This document shows positions 1-7,461 of a DNA stretch of 40,598 bases, piece by piece. The notes beneath the pieces were generated by a model. The model searched no databases, was not told where the DNA came from, and saw only the letters and a program-made list of their open reading frames with translations. The position numbers and the translations under genes are program-made. Origin of the DNA: Halonatronum saccharophilum DSM 13868 (GTDB lineage: Bacteria > Bacillota > Halanaerobiia > Halobacteroidales > Halobacteroidaceae). The first letter of the stretch is position 1. Every line of letters begins with the position of its first letter. The stretch spans positions 150,975-191,572 of the forward strand of contig NZ_KI912097.1 in NCBI RefSeq assembly GCF_000517025.1. Reading direction: 5' to 3'.

Positions 1-380
1 ATACCTTCTTTATCTACACTTAAACGTATAACATCAAAACCTTCCTCTTCTAGCCTATTAAAGACCTCTAAGACTGAAGGGTGTTCTATAGAGGAGGTAA
101 TTATTCTATTACCGTATCTTTTAAGAGCCTTTACCCCTCCCTTGATGAGCATATTATTGCCTTCAGTCCCTCCAGAGGTGAAGTATATCTCATTAGGTTT
201 TACCTTAAGCTTCTTAGCAATCTCCCTTCTAGCTTCTTTAATTATCTTTTCAGCTTCTATCCCTTTTCTATGTAGTGAAGAAGGATTGCCATAATAGTTT
301 TTTAAAACTTCTGTTACCCTATTTACTACCTTATCATAAGGCTTTGTAGTTGCTGCATTATCTAAATAGATCTCTTTCAT
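1..380 (-). CDS. Cysteine desulfurase (NifS/IscS family), N-terminal part, cut by window edge
   Basis: The minus strand from the ATG at 380 reads MKEIYLDNAATTKPYDKVV and continues open to the window edge, giving about 126 residues. The N-terminal YLDNAATT signature, the NPSSLHRKG stretch and the FTSGGTEGNN segment followed by a SSIEHPS histidine are hallmarks of class V aminotransferase-fold cysteine desulfurases. These PLP enzymes take sulfur from cysteine for Fe-S cluster, thiouridine or cofactor assembly. The catalytic cysteine and the PLP lysine lie outside the window. A GAGG ribosome binding site precedes the start. A possible -10 (TATAAT) lies at 494-499 on the minus strand, but the -35 is weak. 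An IS30 element is inserted upstream and does not reach that -10. NifS-type and IscS-type members cannot be told apart from this fragment. Confidence 0.93.
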   Translation of the reverse strand, partial: MKEIYLDNAATTKPYDKVVNRVTEVLKNYYGNPSSLHRKGIEAEKIIKEARREIAKKLKVKPNEIYFTSGGTEGNNMLIKGGVKALKRYGNRIITSSIEHPSVLEVFNRLEEEGFDVIRLSVDKEG

Positions 381-432
381 CTCATATCATCCTCTTCTAG
401 CTATTTAATGTATCCTTTACTGATATTTGAAC

Positions 433-468
433 TTACTGATTACTCATCACTCATAACCCATTACTAGT
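433..468. repeat. Single arm of the heptad inverted-repeat family (copy A)
   Basis: Read on the minus strand this is a run of 7-bp units: TAATGGG, TTATGAG, TGATGAG, TAATCAG, TAAG. It matches the left arm of the fuller copy at 21057-21092 with only a few mismatches over 36 bases. No second arm is visible nearby, so it is a fragment or a solo arm. It sits in the leader of the cysteine desulfurase gene. Confidence 0.7.
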
Positions 469-610
469 TAATTAATATCAGCATAACATTTTTATTATAT
501 CAATTAGGCGGTAAAAATAAAAGTAATTATAGGAATTTTAACTATTCTGAAAATTGCAATATAAAATGCACAGCCTTTATGGAAAAAAACACCTCATATG
601 ATGTGTTTAT

Positions 611-1681
611 TTATGCTACATTTAAACCTATTTCAAATATATTATTAGAACTTTTAAAACCAAACATCTTCCTAGGATAATTATTAATCCATTTTTCAAT
701 TCTTTTAATTTGATTTCTACTAAGATTCTTAAAGCTACTTCCTTTTGGCAAAAACCTTCTAATCATTTTATTTAAGTTCTCATTACTCCCTCTTTGCCAA
801 GAAGAGTAAGCATCAGCATAATATTGCTTTGTCCTTGGAATTTTACTTCTTGTAAAAGAAGTCTCTATTCCTGTATAGTTATAAAATTCTTTCCCATTAT
901 CAGTTGTAATAGTCTTGAACAATTCTCTAAACTTCTTTACTCCTATTCTTCTTTCTATTCGATCCAGACCTCTTATTACAGCTTCCTGCGTCTTATTAGG
1001 TATAATCTCTATTATTTCTTTTCTACTATACCTCTCCGTTAGAACTAATAAGAAAGGCTCTCCTTTTCCCTTTCTACCCTCTACTAGATCCATTTCCCAA
1101 TGACCTACTTCTAACCTCTCATCAGCTGCTTTAGGCCTATCTGATATTCTTCTACCTTCTTTACGTCTTTTAGTTGATTCTTTTTCTTTCTTCTTTGTCT
1201 TTTTAGACTTTTTATAATTACCATAGGTCAACTCTTCTCTACTTACAAATAGGATGCCTTTATCTATATAATTATAGATAGTCTTCCAATGTAATTCTAT
1301 TTCAAAATCTTCACTATTTTTTATCATATCTGCAATTACTTCTGGAGAATACTTATCTTTGATTTTTTCCTCTATAAACTCAGCTAACCTGTGATCTTTA
1401 CCTATTTTTATTTTAGCTCCTTTAGCTGTAGCATTTTGATCATATACCTTTTGAGCCTTTAATGCATCATATTCTATTCTAATTGTATAGTCCCAATTTA
1501 ATAGCTCTATTTTGCCTTTTTTAACCTCTCTGCTTATTGTAGTTCTATGTCTACCTAACTCTTGTGCAATCTCTTTGGGAGACTTGTTTTGTTGATTATA
1601 CAAGTGTTCTATTACTTTTCTATCTTCCCATTTTAAGTGTTCACCTTTGTTCTCATTTGTGTTATAATTATCTTGGCACAT
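611..1681 (-). CDS. IS30-family transposase
   Basis: This 356-residue protein catalyses cut-and-paste or copy-type movement of the surrounding element. The N-terminus (residues about 15-55) carries the IS30 helix-turn-helix region, with KSPKEIAQELGRHRTTISRE as its core. The C-terminal half is a DDE integrase fold. The first aspartate is in HWEMDLVEGRKG, the second in TTDNGKEF, and the glutamate in GSNENLNKMIRRFLPKG, so the triad is complete and the gene looks functional. The ATG at 1681 is preceded by GTGAGG with a 7-base spacer. A strong promoter lies inside the element end (ATGACA at 1743-1748, 17-bp spacer, TATAAT at 1720-1725, minus strand). The length fits the family. Confidence 0.96.
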   Translation of the reverse strand: MCQDNYNTNENKGEHLKWEDRKVIEHLYNQQNKSPKEIAQELGRHRTTISREVKKGKIELLNWDYTIRIEYDALKAQKVYDQNATAKGAKIKIGKDHRLAEFIEEKIKDKYSPEVIADMIKNSEDFEIELHWKTIYNYIDKGILFVSREELTYGNYKKSKKTKKKEKESTKRRKEGRRISDRPKAADERLEVGHWEMDLVEGRKGKGEPFLLVLTERYSRKEIIEIIPNKTQEAVIRGLDRIERRIGVKKFRELFKTITTDNGKEFYNYTGIETSFTRSKIPRTKQYYADAYSSWQRGSNENLNKMIRRFLPKGSSFKNLSRNQIKRIEKWINNYPRKMFGFKSSNNIFEIGLNVA

Positions 1682-1685
1682 ATCA

Positions 1686-1748
1686 ATACCTCACTTTATG
1701 TTATTTGTGGTTATTTAACATTATATATGAGGTATTCATATGTGTCAT
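1686..1748 (-). promoter_or_regulatory. Transposase promoter with RBS-sequestering inverted repeat
   Basis: On the minus strand the -35 is ATGACA (1748-1743) and the -10 is TATAAT (1725-1720), with a 17-bp spacer. An 8-bp arm, ATACCTCA (1735-1728), lies inside this spacer, upstream of the predicted start of transcription near 1713. Its exact complement TGAGGTAT (1693-1686) holds the transposase Shine-Dalgarno sequence. RNA from the native promoter therefore lacks the first arm and is translatable. RNA entering from outside carries both arms and can pair off the ribosome binding site. Confidence 0.65.
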
Positions 1749-1834
1749 TTATTTTTTGCACTATCCGTGCATTTAATTATACAATGTTCCAATTTTAACT
1801 ATTCTCTATTCTTTATTATTTATTCGTTAATATA

Positions 1835-1863
1835 TTGACAGATTGGATTATAAATAATAAACT
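1835..1863 (+). promoter_or_regulatory. Predicted sigma-70 promoter of the DUF1385 gene
   Basis: A perfect TTGACA (1835-1840) is followed after 17 bp by TAAACT (1858-1863), a 4/6 match to the -10. It is about 20 bp upstream of the start region at 1884 and lies just outside the direct repeat at 1791-1805, so the IS insertion left it intact. Confidence 0.55.
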
Positions 1864-1883
1864 ATATTAAAGTAGGAGGTGTA

Positions 1884-2651
1884 TTGCCGATTATGAAGAT
1901 TGGTGGTAGAGCATATAAAAATGGTGTTAGGCTTTTTGGAGAAAAGTACTCCGTTAAAGCTTATTACGATGGTGATAAATTAAAATATCAAGTTGGAAAG
2001 AGTTTGAAGAGAAAAAGCAGATGGTTTTTATTTGCTAAGAAGATACCTGTCTTAAGAGGGTTGATTTCTCTCTTCTCCTCTATTATCTTCTTATTTAAGG
2101 AGGCTTCTAATAGTCCAAAGAAGTTTTGGCCAATAATAAGCATCTTAGTAGTAGGAACTTTAATTGAGATCTACTTTATCTTTCATCCTTCTAGTGGGTG
2201 GTTGATTAGTAAGCTCAACTTTGGCCCTTACTTTTATATAACGTTATTTGGTGTAATAGCTTATACCTTAAGGAGGACAGTATTAAATGAGATATTTAAG
2301 TTTCACGGAGCTGAGCATAAAGCAGTAAACTATTATGAGTCTGATTATAAAGGATCTTTAGAGTCCCATTCGCGTCTAGCTAAGAGATGTGGGACCAATT
2401 TAGTAGTCTTTTATTTCATTATAATTACTATAACTGGCTACTTAGATGTCCAGATCAACTTTTATTTAGAAGCATTATTGGCTTTAGGTTTAGCTTATGA
2501 ACTTATACTCTATTCTCCTAAGTTATTATTATTAATTCCTTTCTTAGGTCAAAGATATACGACTGTTGAACCGGAGAAGAGACATATTAAAGCTGCTCAA
2601 AAGGCTTTAGATATCTTAATTTGGAAAGAGAATGAAGGAAAGATCAATTAA
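1884..2651 (+). CDS. yqhQ: DUF1385 membrane protein (YqhQ-like)
   Basis: A 255-residue polytopic membrane protein of the DUF1385 family, found widely in Firmicutes. Its biochemical role is not established. The family signature FKFHGAEHKAVNYYE is present near residues 137-151. Hydrophobic segments are visible around residues 48-70 (LRGLISLFSSIIFLF), 80-100, 115-130, 175-195 and 200-220. The protein opens with MKIGGRAYKNGVRLFG, which matches the usual N-terminus of the family. The start is uncertain: AGGAGG at 1874-1879 is 4 bases from the TTG at 1884 and 13 bases from the ATG at 1893, so the shorter form starting MKIGG is also possible. It is the first gene of a three-gene plus-strand run. Confidence 0.88.
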   Translation: MPIMKIGGRAYKNGVRLFGEKYSVKAYYDGDKLKYQVGKSLKRKSRWFLFAKKIPVLRGLISLFSSIIFLFKEASNSPKKFWPIISILVVGTLIEIYFIFHPSSGWLISKLNFGPYFYITLFGVIAYTLRRTVLNEIFKFHGAEHKAVNYYESDYKGSLESHSRLAKRCGTNLVVFYFIIITITGYLDVQINFYLEALLALGLAYELILYSPKLLLLIPFLGQRYTTVEPEKRHIKAAQKALDILIWKENEGKIN

Positions 2652-2666
2652 TTAAGGAGTGAGAAA

Positions 2667-3245
2667 ATGAGTGAGAAAATGAAAAAGGTTATTGGTGTAG
2701 ATATAGATGCAGTATTGACCGATGAAGGTAAAGGTGAAGATAATATCTGGCATCGGAATATCTGCGATTACTTTGGACTTGATGGGAGAAAGAATAATAA
2801 ATATGACTTCTGTGAGGCTTATGGATTAAGCCTTGCAGAGGTTGAGAAGTTTGTGGAAGATCGTGGAGATGATATATACCTGAGTGTCCCTCCAAGACCA
2901 AAGTGTAAAGAGGTGTTGGCCCGGTTAAAGGAAGAAGGTTATAAGATAATTCTAGTTACTGCTCGTCCTTCCAAAGATAACAAGGTAACCTTAGAATGGT
3001 TGAAAAAGAATAAGATTCCTTACGATAAGCTTTTTCACAGTGATGAAAAGCACCTCATCTGCCAAAAGGAAAAAATTAAATTCTTTATTGATGACCATCT
3101 AAAACATCTTATACCTATGTTAGATTTAGATATGGACCTTCTTTTGATGGATATGGACCATAATTTTGACTATGAGGGTAAAATTAAAAGAGTCGATAAT
3201 TGGGGAGAAATTGAAGAAGAGATCAGAAGATCTTTCGCAGATTAA
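2667..3245 (+). CDS. HAD-superfamily nucleotidase-like protein
   Basis: A 192-residue protein with the four motifs of a haloacid-dehalogenase-fold phosphatase. Motif I is GVDIDAVLTDEG, with nucleophile D12 and acid D14. Motif II is the threonine in LVTARPS. A lysine lies in the SDEKHLI/KEKIKF region, and motif IV is FFIDDHLKHL. This arrangement resembles the 5'(3')-deoxyribonucleotidase/YqfW group of putative nucleotidases, so a nucleotide or small phosphoester substrate is likely but unproven. Motif I has alanine where glycine is usual (DIDG). The gap to the DUF1385 gene is 15 bp. The start is odd: a 12-bp tandem duplication (2658-2681) creates two in-frame ATGs, at 2667 and 2679, each preceded by the same GAGTGAG-like sequence. 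Confidence 0.82.
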   Translation: MSEKMKKVIGVDIDAVLTDEGKGEDNIWHRNICDYFGLDGRKNNKYDFCEAYGLSLAEVEKFVEDRGDDIYLSVPPRPKCKEVLARLKEEGYKIILVTARPSKDNKVTLEWLKKNKIPYDKLFHSDEKHLICQKEKIKFFIDDHLKHLIPMLDLDMDLLLMDMDHNFDYEGKIKRVDNWGEIEEEIRRSFAD

Positions 3246-3269
3246 TTTGTTGAGAGGAGAATTTCTAAT

Positions 3270-3836
3270 ATGAAAAGTATGTTGAAAAAATTAATCTTCA
3301 ATACTACATCTAAAAGTTGGGCAAAAGAAAAAAGAAGAAGAATAAAACCCTTTATTAAAGATGGAGATAAGATAATAGATATAGGAGCAGGAAAAGGGGC
3401 TTTATCTTGGTCTTTAATGGAAGATGGTTATGATATTACACCTGTTGATGTTAAAGACTTAAGCTATTCAGAGATGGTTAATCCATTGATCTATGATGGA
3501 GAAAGGATCCCCTTTGAAGATGATAAATTTGATGTAGCTTTACTTATAACAGTACTTCATCATACACCTGATCCAGAAAAGATTATCAAAGAAGCTAAAC
3601 GAGTAGCAAAAAGAGTTATTATTATCGAAGATGTTTATAATAATAACTTCGAAAAATATGCAACCTGGTTTATGGATAGCCTTTTAAACTGGCAATTTAG
3701 TGGTCACCCACATACAAATATGAAAGATAAAGAGTGGAAGGACACCTTTAAAAAATTAGGGTTAACTTTAAAAAGTACTAGTGAAGAAAGAGCTTTATTT
3801 TATTTTAAACAGAACACTTACTATTTAGAAAGATAA
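3270..3836 (+). CDS. Class I SAM-dependent methyltransferase
   Basis: A 188-residue protein of the Methyltransf_11 type. The SAM-binding glycine motif DIGAGKGALSWSL lies at about residues 37-49. It is followed by an acidic loop (PVDVKDL) and by the post-motif segment DVALLITVLHHTPDPEKIIKEAKR, where small-molecule and ubiquinone-type methyltransferases usually have LHHxxD. The C-terminal segment SGHPHTNMKDKEWKDTFKKL is also seen in uncharacterised relatives. The substrate cannot be read from the sequence. It starts 24 bp after the nucleotidase-like gene with GAGAGGAG upstream and is probably co-transcribed with it. Its stop codon lies inside the perfect palindromic terminator that ends the unit. 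Confidence 0.88.
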   Translation: MKSMLKKLIFNTTSKSWAKEKRRRIKPFIKDGDKIIDIGAGKGALSWSLMEDGYDITPVDVKDLSYSEMVNPLIYDGERIPFEDDKFDVALLITVLHHTPDPEKIIKEAKRVAKRVIIIEDVYNNNFEKYATWFMDSLLNWQFSGHPHTNMKDKEWKDTFKKLGLTLKSTSEERALFYFKQNTYYLER

Positions 3837-3874
3837 AAAGGATTGGAGCCTAGGCTCCAATCCTTTTTATCTTT
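3829..3874. terminator. Perfect 46-bp palindrome, bidirectional terminator
   Basis: Two 23-bp halves are exact reverse complements with the centre CCT|AGG at 3851/3852. The GC-rich core (GGATTGGAGCC) is bounded by A and T runs on both sides, as needed for intrinsic termination in either direction. It lies between convergent genes: it includes the stop of the methyltransferase (3834-3836) and ends 2 bp before the stop of the ABC ATPase. Confidence 0.93.
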
Positions 3875-3876
3875 TT

Positions 3877-4944
3877 CTAATCTCTTTCTAGAAAAGAGAT
3901 GTTTTTTACCTCTACCCTAGCCTTAACCTCCTCCTCTAAAGCAAAAGACTTCTTTAGCAAGGATATAGCCTTAATTGTTAGGTTATTATTTATAGCCAGT
4001 TGATAATAGGTTCTTTCCCCGGCAAATTCTTTACTCTTTACCCTACTATTCAAATAGATATATTCCTTATTATCACTTAAATCCTCATTACTAGATAGGA
4101 TCTCAACCATTTCAGGTCTAATCATAGCAATTAAATCTTCTTTAGCTATAGGCTTATCTTCTGTAGAAGGCACCTCTTTATCTAAGTCTTTTAATAAGAT
4201 ATTATCTCCTTTTAAAGTAGCGTTTAAATAATTTGCTTCTCCTAAGAAATCTGCTACAAACTTGGAATTAGGTTTTAAATATAAATCCTCTCCACTGCCG
4301 TATTGGAGAACCATACCCTTATTCATAATAGCAATCTTATCCCCCATCAGCATTGCTTCTTCTCTGTCATGGGTTACAAAAATTGTAGTCATCCCTTCTT
4401 TTTGATGCAACTTCTTAATTAGCTTTTGCATATCTTTTCTAAGATTAGCATCTAAATTGGATAAGGGCTCATCTAAAAGGAGAACTTTGGGTTTGATTGC
4501 TAAAGCCCTTGCTAAGGCAACCCTCTGTTTCTGTCCACCTGATAACTCTTTGGGATAATTAGACTTATATTTAGATAAACCAATCATAGATAGTAGTTCA
4601 TCGACCCTTTCTCTTCTGTATCTTTTATTATAACCAGCCATTTTTAGACCAAAGCCTATATTCTCTTCAACAGTCATATGAGGAAAGAGGAGGTAATCTT
4701 GAAATACCATAACAGCCCCACGCTTTTGAGTAGGTATATTAAGGACTGGATCTTTATCAAAGTAAACTTCTCCAGAATCTTCCCCTTCAAGACCAGCAAT
4801 TATCTTAAGAGTTGTAGTCTTCCCACAACCTGACGGGCCAAGTAAAGCGACCATCTCTCCTTTATTTACCTTTAAATTTATTCCTTTTAAAACGGTATCA
4901 TTTTTAAAAGTCTTCTTTAAGTTCTTTATAGAAATTTCAACCAT
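3877..4944 (-). CDS. ABC transporter ATP-binding protein (PotA/YnjD-like)
   Basis: A 355-residue ATPase that would power the two permeases encoded upstream in the same operon. Walker A is GPSGCGKTTT (residues about 36-45), the Q-loop lies in MVFQDYLLFPHMT, the signature is LSGGQKQRVALARALA, and Walker B is VLLLDEPLSNLDA. The switch histidine is in FVTHDREEA. The C-terminal 120 residues form a TOBE/OB-type regulatory domain as in spermidine, iron and maltose importers. Position and partners (binding lipoprotein, two permeases, CDP-alcohol transferase, TVP38 protein, rhodanese in the region) resemble YnjD of the E. coli ynj cluster, whose substrate is unknown. The last gene of its operon, it ends at the 46-bp palindrome. 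Confidence 0.92.
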   Translation of the reverse strand: MVEISIKNLKKTFKNDTVLKGINLKVNKGEMVALLGPSGCGKTTTLKIIAGLEGEDSGEVYFDKDPVLNIPTQKRGAVMVFQDYLLFPHMTVEENIGFGLKMAGYNKRYRRERVDELLSMIGLSKYKSNYPKELSGGQKQRVALARALAIKPKVLLLDEPLSNLDANLRKDMQKLIKKLHQKEGMTTIFVTHDREEAMLMGDKIAIMNKGMVLQYGSGEDLYLKPNSKFVADFLGEANYLNATLKGDNILLKDLDKEVPSTEDKPIAKEDLIAMIRPEMVEILSSNEDLSDNKEYIYLNSRVKSKEFAGERTYYQLAINNNLTIKAISLLKKSFALEEEVKARVEVKNISFLERD

Positions 4945-4991
4945 AATTATATTGCTCCTTAAATTATAATAATTTAATTATACATGAAATT

Positions 4992-5792
4992 TTAAATACC
5001 TGCTTTAAATATCTTATCCTTTTTGAGTATAGACTCTAAAATAACAATAAAGATCAATATAGATATAATAAAGACAATACTATAAACGGCTGCTAAAGAT
5101 CTATTACCTCTTTCTACTAAAGGAAATAGAAGCATGGTAAAGGTCACTACCCTTCCACCACCAATTAAAAAGGTTAAAAAATATTGACTAAAAGAGATTA
5201 TAAAGACCATAATAGAAGCAGAAAAAATTCCTCTTTTAATTAAAGGGAGGGTTATATAAACAAAAGTCTGCCACCAGTTGGCCCCTAAAACTGCAGCCTG
5301 CTCTTCAATCTTATTTCCTACACCTTCAAAGGTATGATTTAAGATCATAATAGAGTAAGGTAAGGATGGGATTAAATGAACCAATATAACTCCTATAATT
5401 TGACCACTTAAACCATATTTAATAAAATTCATATGAATTCCCATAGTTGCTGCTAATGGTGGTACAATGATTGGGGCCAACAATAATAGTTTAATCATAT
5501 CCTTCCCCCAAAAACTATAAAGGGCCAAGGCCTTAGAAGCAGGTATGCTAACTCCAATAGATATAACTGTAACAGCTATAGCGATAATAAGGCTAGTCAA
5601 GAGAGCCCTGCCAGTACCGCTGATTGGATTAAAAAAGTATGCCCAACTATCTAAAGTAAATTCAATAGGTAATAGGTGTGGCCAAGGCCAACTCCCACTA
5701 AAAGACCACATTAATAAAATAATTAATGGTAATATTAAAAGTGCAACTATGGTATAAACTATAGTATATCTTATTGTATTAATCAAGTCCAT
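4992..5792 (-). CDS. ABC transporter permease (second membrane subunit, YnjC C-half-like)
   Basis: A polytopic inner-membrane permease of about 266 residues with roughly six hydrophobic segments. The binding-protein-dependent transport signature EEQAAVLGANWWQTFVYITLP (the EAA loop contacting the ATPase) lies about two thirds along. I place the start at the ATG 5790-5792 (MDLINTIRYT). The upstream GTG at 5801 lies within the ribosome binding site AGAGGTG and is unlikely to be used. The gene follows the CDP-alcohol transferase by 17 bp and precedes the ATPase by 47 bp. It pairs with the permease at 6546-7412. E. coli YnjC, by contrast, carries both halves in one protein. Its substrate is unknown. 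Confidence 0.88.
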   Translation of the reverse strand: MDLINTIRYTIVYTIVALLILPLIILLMWSFSGSWPWPHLLPIEFTLDSWAYFFNPISGTGRALLTSLIIAIAVTVISIGVSIPASKALALYSFWGKDMIKLLLLAPIIVPPLAATMGIHMNFIKYGLSGQIIGVILVHLIPSLPYSIMILNHTFEGVGNKIEEQAAVLGANWWQTFVYITLPLIKRGIFSASIMVFIISFSQYFLTFLIGGGRVVTFTMLLFPLVERGNRSLAAVYSIVFIISILIFIVILESILKKDKIFKAGI

Positions 5793-5809
5793 CACCTTCA
5801 CCTCTTTTT

Positions 5810-6397
5810 CTATTTGCTTAAAATCCTCTTTGCTTCAGCCATCCTCTGTAAAGCTGTAAATAAAACTGTAGCAGCAAAGATCAAAGTAATTAAAGTAATC
5901 TTATTAGGTATTAAAGTCATAAGAGTTAGGAATATAAAACCTTCTGTCCTCTCTGCTACTCCAGCTTGATAGTGAAAAGACTTTATTCCTTCATTTTTAG
6001 AAACAGCCCCTACCGTTAAGAAGATGGTCATAGATAAAATTATAGCCCCTAACAATAGTATTAATGGAAACTGAGCCAAAGGGTATTTAAGAGCCAAACC
6101 AATAATTAAAGATAACTCTACCACCCTATCAAAAGTTACATCCATTACTGTCCCCCAAGAGGTTGTATTCTTACTCTTGCGAGCCATCGACCCATCCACA
6201 GCATCTAAAAAGCCAGACAACCATAGTAGTATAATTGCAGTTATAGAGTAATTAAAATAAACAAAGAGTCCTGTTAAAGCACCAATTAAAAAAGCGACCC
6301 AAGTTATAAAGTTAGCACTAAGACCAAAACTTAATAAAATACTAGCAGTTCTTTCAATTAAAGGCTCAACATACTTACGTCCTTTAGAATCTAACAT
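5810..6397 (-). CDS. CDP-alcohol phosphatidyltransferase (YnjF-like)
   Basis: A 195-residue membrane enzyme of the CDP-alcohol phosphatidyltransferase family, which transfers a phosphatidyl group from CDP-diacylglycerol to an alcohol. The full signature D-x2-DG-x2-AR-x8-G-x3-D-x3-D is present, starting at DAVDGSMARKSK and ending at GTVMDVTFD, so catalysis should be intact. Five to six hydrophobic segments surround it. The alcohol acceptor is not evident. The gene sits between two ABC permease genes, in the same kind of neighbourhood as E. coli ynjF. This suggests a link between the transporter and a lipid or membrane-embedded product. AGGAGG lies 8 bases before the ATG. The region upstream is occupied by repeat copy B. 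Confidence 0.92.
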   Translation of the reverse strand: MLDSKGRKYVEPLIERTASILLSFGLSANFITWVAFLIGALTGLFVYFNYSITAIILLWLSGFLDAVDGSMARKSKNTTSWGTVMDVTFDRVVELSLIIGLALKYPLAQFPLILLLGAIILSMTIFLTVGAVSKNEGIKSFHYQAGVAERTEGFIFLTLMTLIPNKITLITLIFAATVLFTALQRMAEAKRILSK

Positions 6398-6437
6398 AAA
6401 AAATACCTCCTATAAGTTTGATTAAAATTAATAATAT

Positions 6438-6548
6438 AGTTGCACTTTGTGCAACTGGTAATCAGTAAGGTCAAAACCTAAGAATAAAGGGTTTTTGGAA
6501 TTTTAAGGTTTTACTCATTACCGATTACTAATCACTCATCACTATTCA
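6438..6548. repeat. Heptad inverted-repeat element (copy B) inside the ABC operon
   Basis: It begins with a hairpin (AGTTGCAC at 6438-6445, GTGCAACT at 6449-6456). A short left arm (TAATCAG unit) follows, then a core resembling that of the copy at 21040-21192 (AAAACCT near 6475, AAGGTTTTA near 6505). The right arm, read on the minus strand, has the heptads TGATGAG, TGATTAG, TAATCGG, TAATGAG. It fills the gap between the permease (6546) and the CDP-alcohol transferase and reaches the permease stop codon. Confidence 0.7.
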
Positions 6549-7412
6549 TATCCTAGATAGATCCACAACCTTCTTATAAAGAATAATTAAAAAGGTTGAT
6601 ATAACAGCTATTGTTATCAATATTGCCATGGCATAGGGCCTTTGTTGTATATTAAGGCTTGTATACCGATGATAAGCAAGGACAGGTAAGGTTCTAGGAT
6701 TTGTTGGCCCTAGAAGAAATGGGATTTCAAAGGCCCCAAAGGAAAAAGCAAATATAATTATAAAGGAAGACAATATCGTCGGCATAGATAAAGGAAGATA
6801 GATATTCCAAAATATCTGCCTTTTGTTGGCCCCTAGATTAAGAGCTGCTCCTTCCCAAGAAGAATTTATACCCCGTAGTATTGTATATACCATCAAAGCT
6901 ACAAAGGGAATCTGTTTCCAAAGGTAAACTAGGATAATACCTATTCCCCAAGGGTCAAAGACCATCCGAGGAAAACTTGAGATATCCTCTATAAACCCAA
7001 AACTATAAAAGATTCTAGATAGAGATCCACTTTGAGTAAAGATAATAAATATAATCAATGACCCAACAGCATGTGGGACAATAATTGGTAGCTTATAGAT
7101 GGTTGAAATAAACTTATTCTCTTTTGGCAATTTTAATAATTGATAAGCTAATAGAACACCTATAATTACCGAAAGAGTCGAAGATACTACAGAAATATAA
7201 AGGGTATATCCTAAAGATGAAATAAACTGCTCATCATTAAATATTCCGCGAAAATACTCAAGGCTTATATTATTTAATCCTATCAGAGGGAAATAACCTA
7301 AACTTTGTGTCAAAGCTATTATTAACCCTCCTAAAAATAATAAAACTATGATAGACAAAGAGGGTAATAGGAGTATATAGGGTATTAATTTTTTCTTGAT
7401 TTTAGTATTCAT
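6546..7412 (-). CDS. ABC transporter permease (first membrane subunit, YnjC N-half-like)
   Basis: A 288-residue permease with about six membrane segments, the first at residues 10-33 (IPYILLLPSLSIIVLLFLGGL). The EAA-type loop contacting the ATPase is WEGAALNLGANKRQIFWNIYLPLSMP, at roughly residues 186-211. It is the partner of the permease at 4992-5792 and follows the binding lipoprotein gene, from which it is separated by a stem-loop. AGGG/GGAGG lies before the ATG at 7412. The C-terminal end coincides with repeat copy B, whose last bases supply the TGA stop, so the element may have altered the last residues. The substrate is not identifiable from sequence. Confidence 0.88.
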   Translation of the reverse strand: MNTKIKKKLIPYILLLPSLSIIVLLFLGGLIIALTQSLGYFPLIGLNNISLEYFRGIFNDEQFISSLGYTLYISVVSSTLSVIIGVLLAYQLLKLPKENKFISTIYKLPIIVPHAVGSLIIFIIFTQSGSLSRIFYSFGFIEDISSFPRMVFDPWGIGIILVYLWKQIPFVALMVYTILRGINSSWEGAALNLGANKRQIFWNIYLPLSMPTILSSFIIIFAFSFGAFEIPFLLGPTNPRTLPVLAYHRYTSLNIQQRPYAMAILITIAVISTFLIILYKKVVDLSRI

Positions 7413-7461
7413 TTTTTACCCTCCAATTAATAAAATGTTATATTAAAAGTCCATTAACCTG

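Larger units (their letters stand above)
549..1790 (-). mobile_element. Complete IS30-family insertion sequence (about 1242 bp)
   Basis: The element holds one intact transposase gene. Its ends form imperfect inverted repeats of about 24 bp that share the block AAATGCAC (564-571; complement at 1767-1774) plus scattered outer matches. It is flanked by a perfect 15-bp direct repeat, AATTTTAACTATTCT, at 534-548 and 1791-1805, best read as the target-site duplication. Such a long duplication is unusual for IS30 elements in general (2-3 bp is common), but some relatives such as IS1630 make long ones. The element lies between two divergent genes. The perfect flanking repeat and the intact transposase suggest a fairly recent insertion. 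Confidence 0.85.

Noticed and set aside
794-1103. Plus-strand reading frames inside the transposase gene
   Set aside because: They are low-complexity complements of a clearly functional transposase, with no ribosome binding site.
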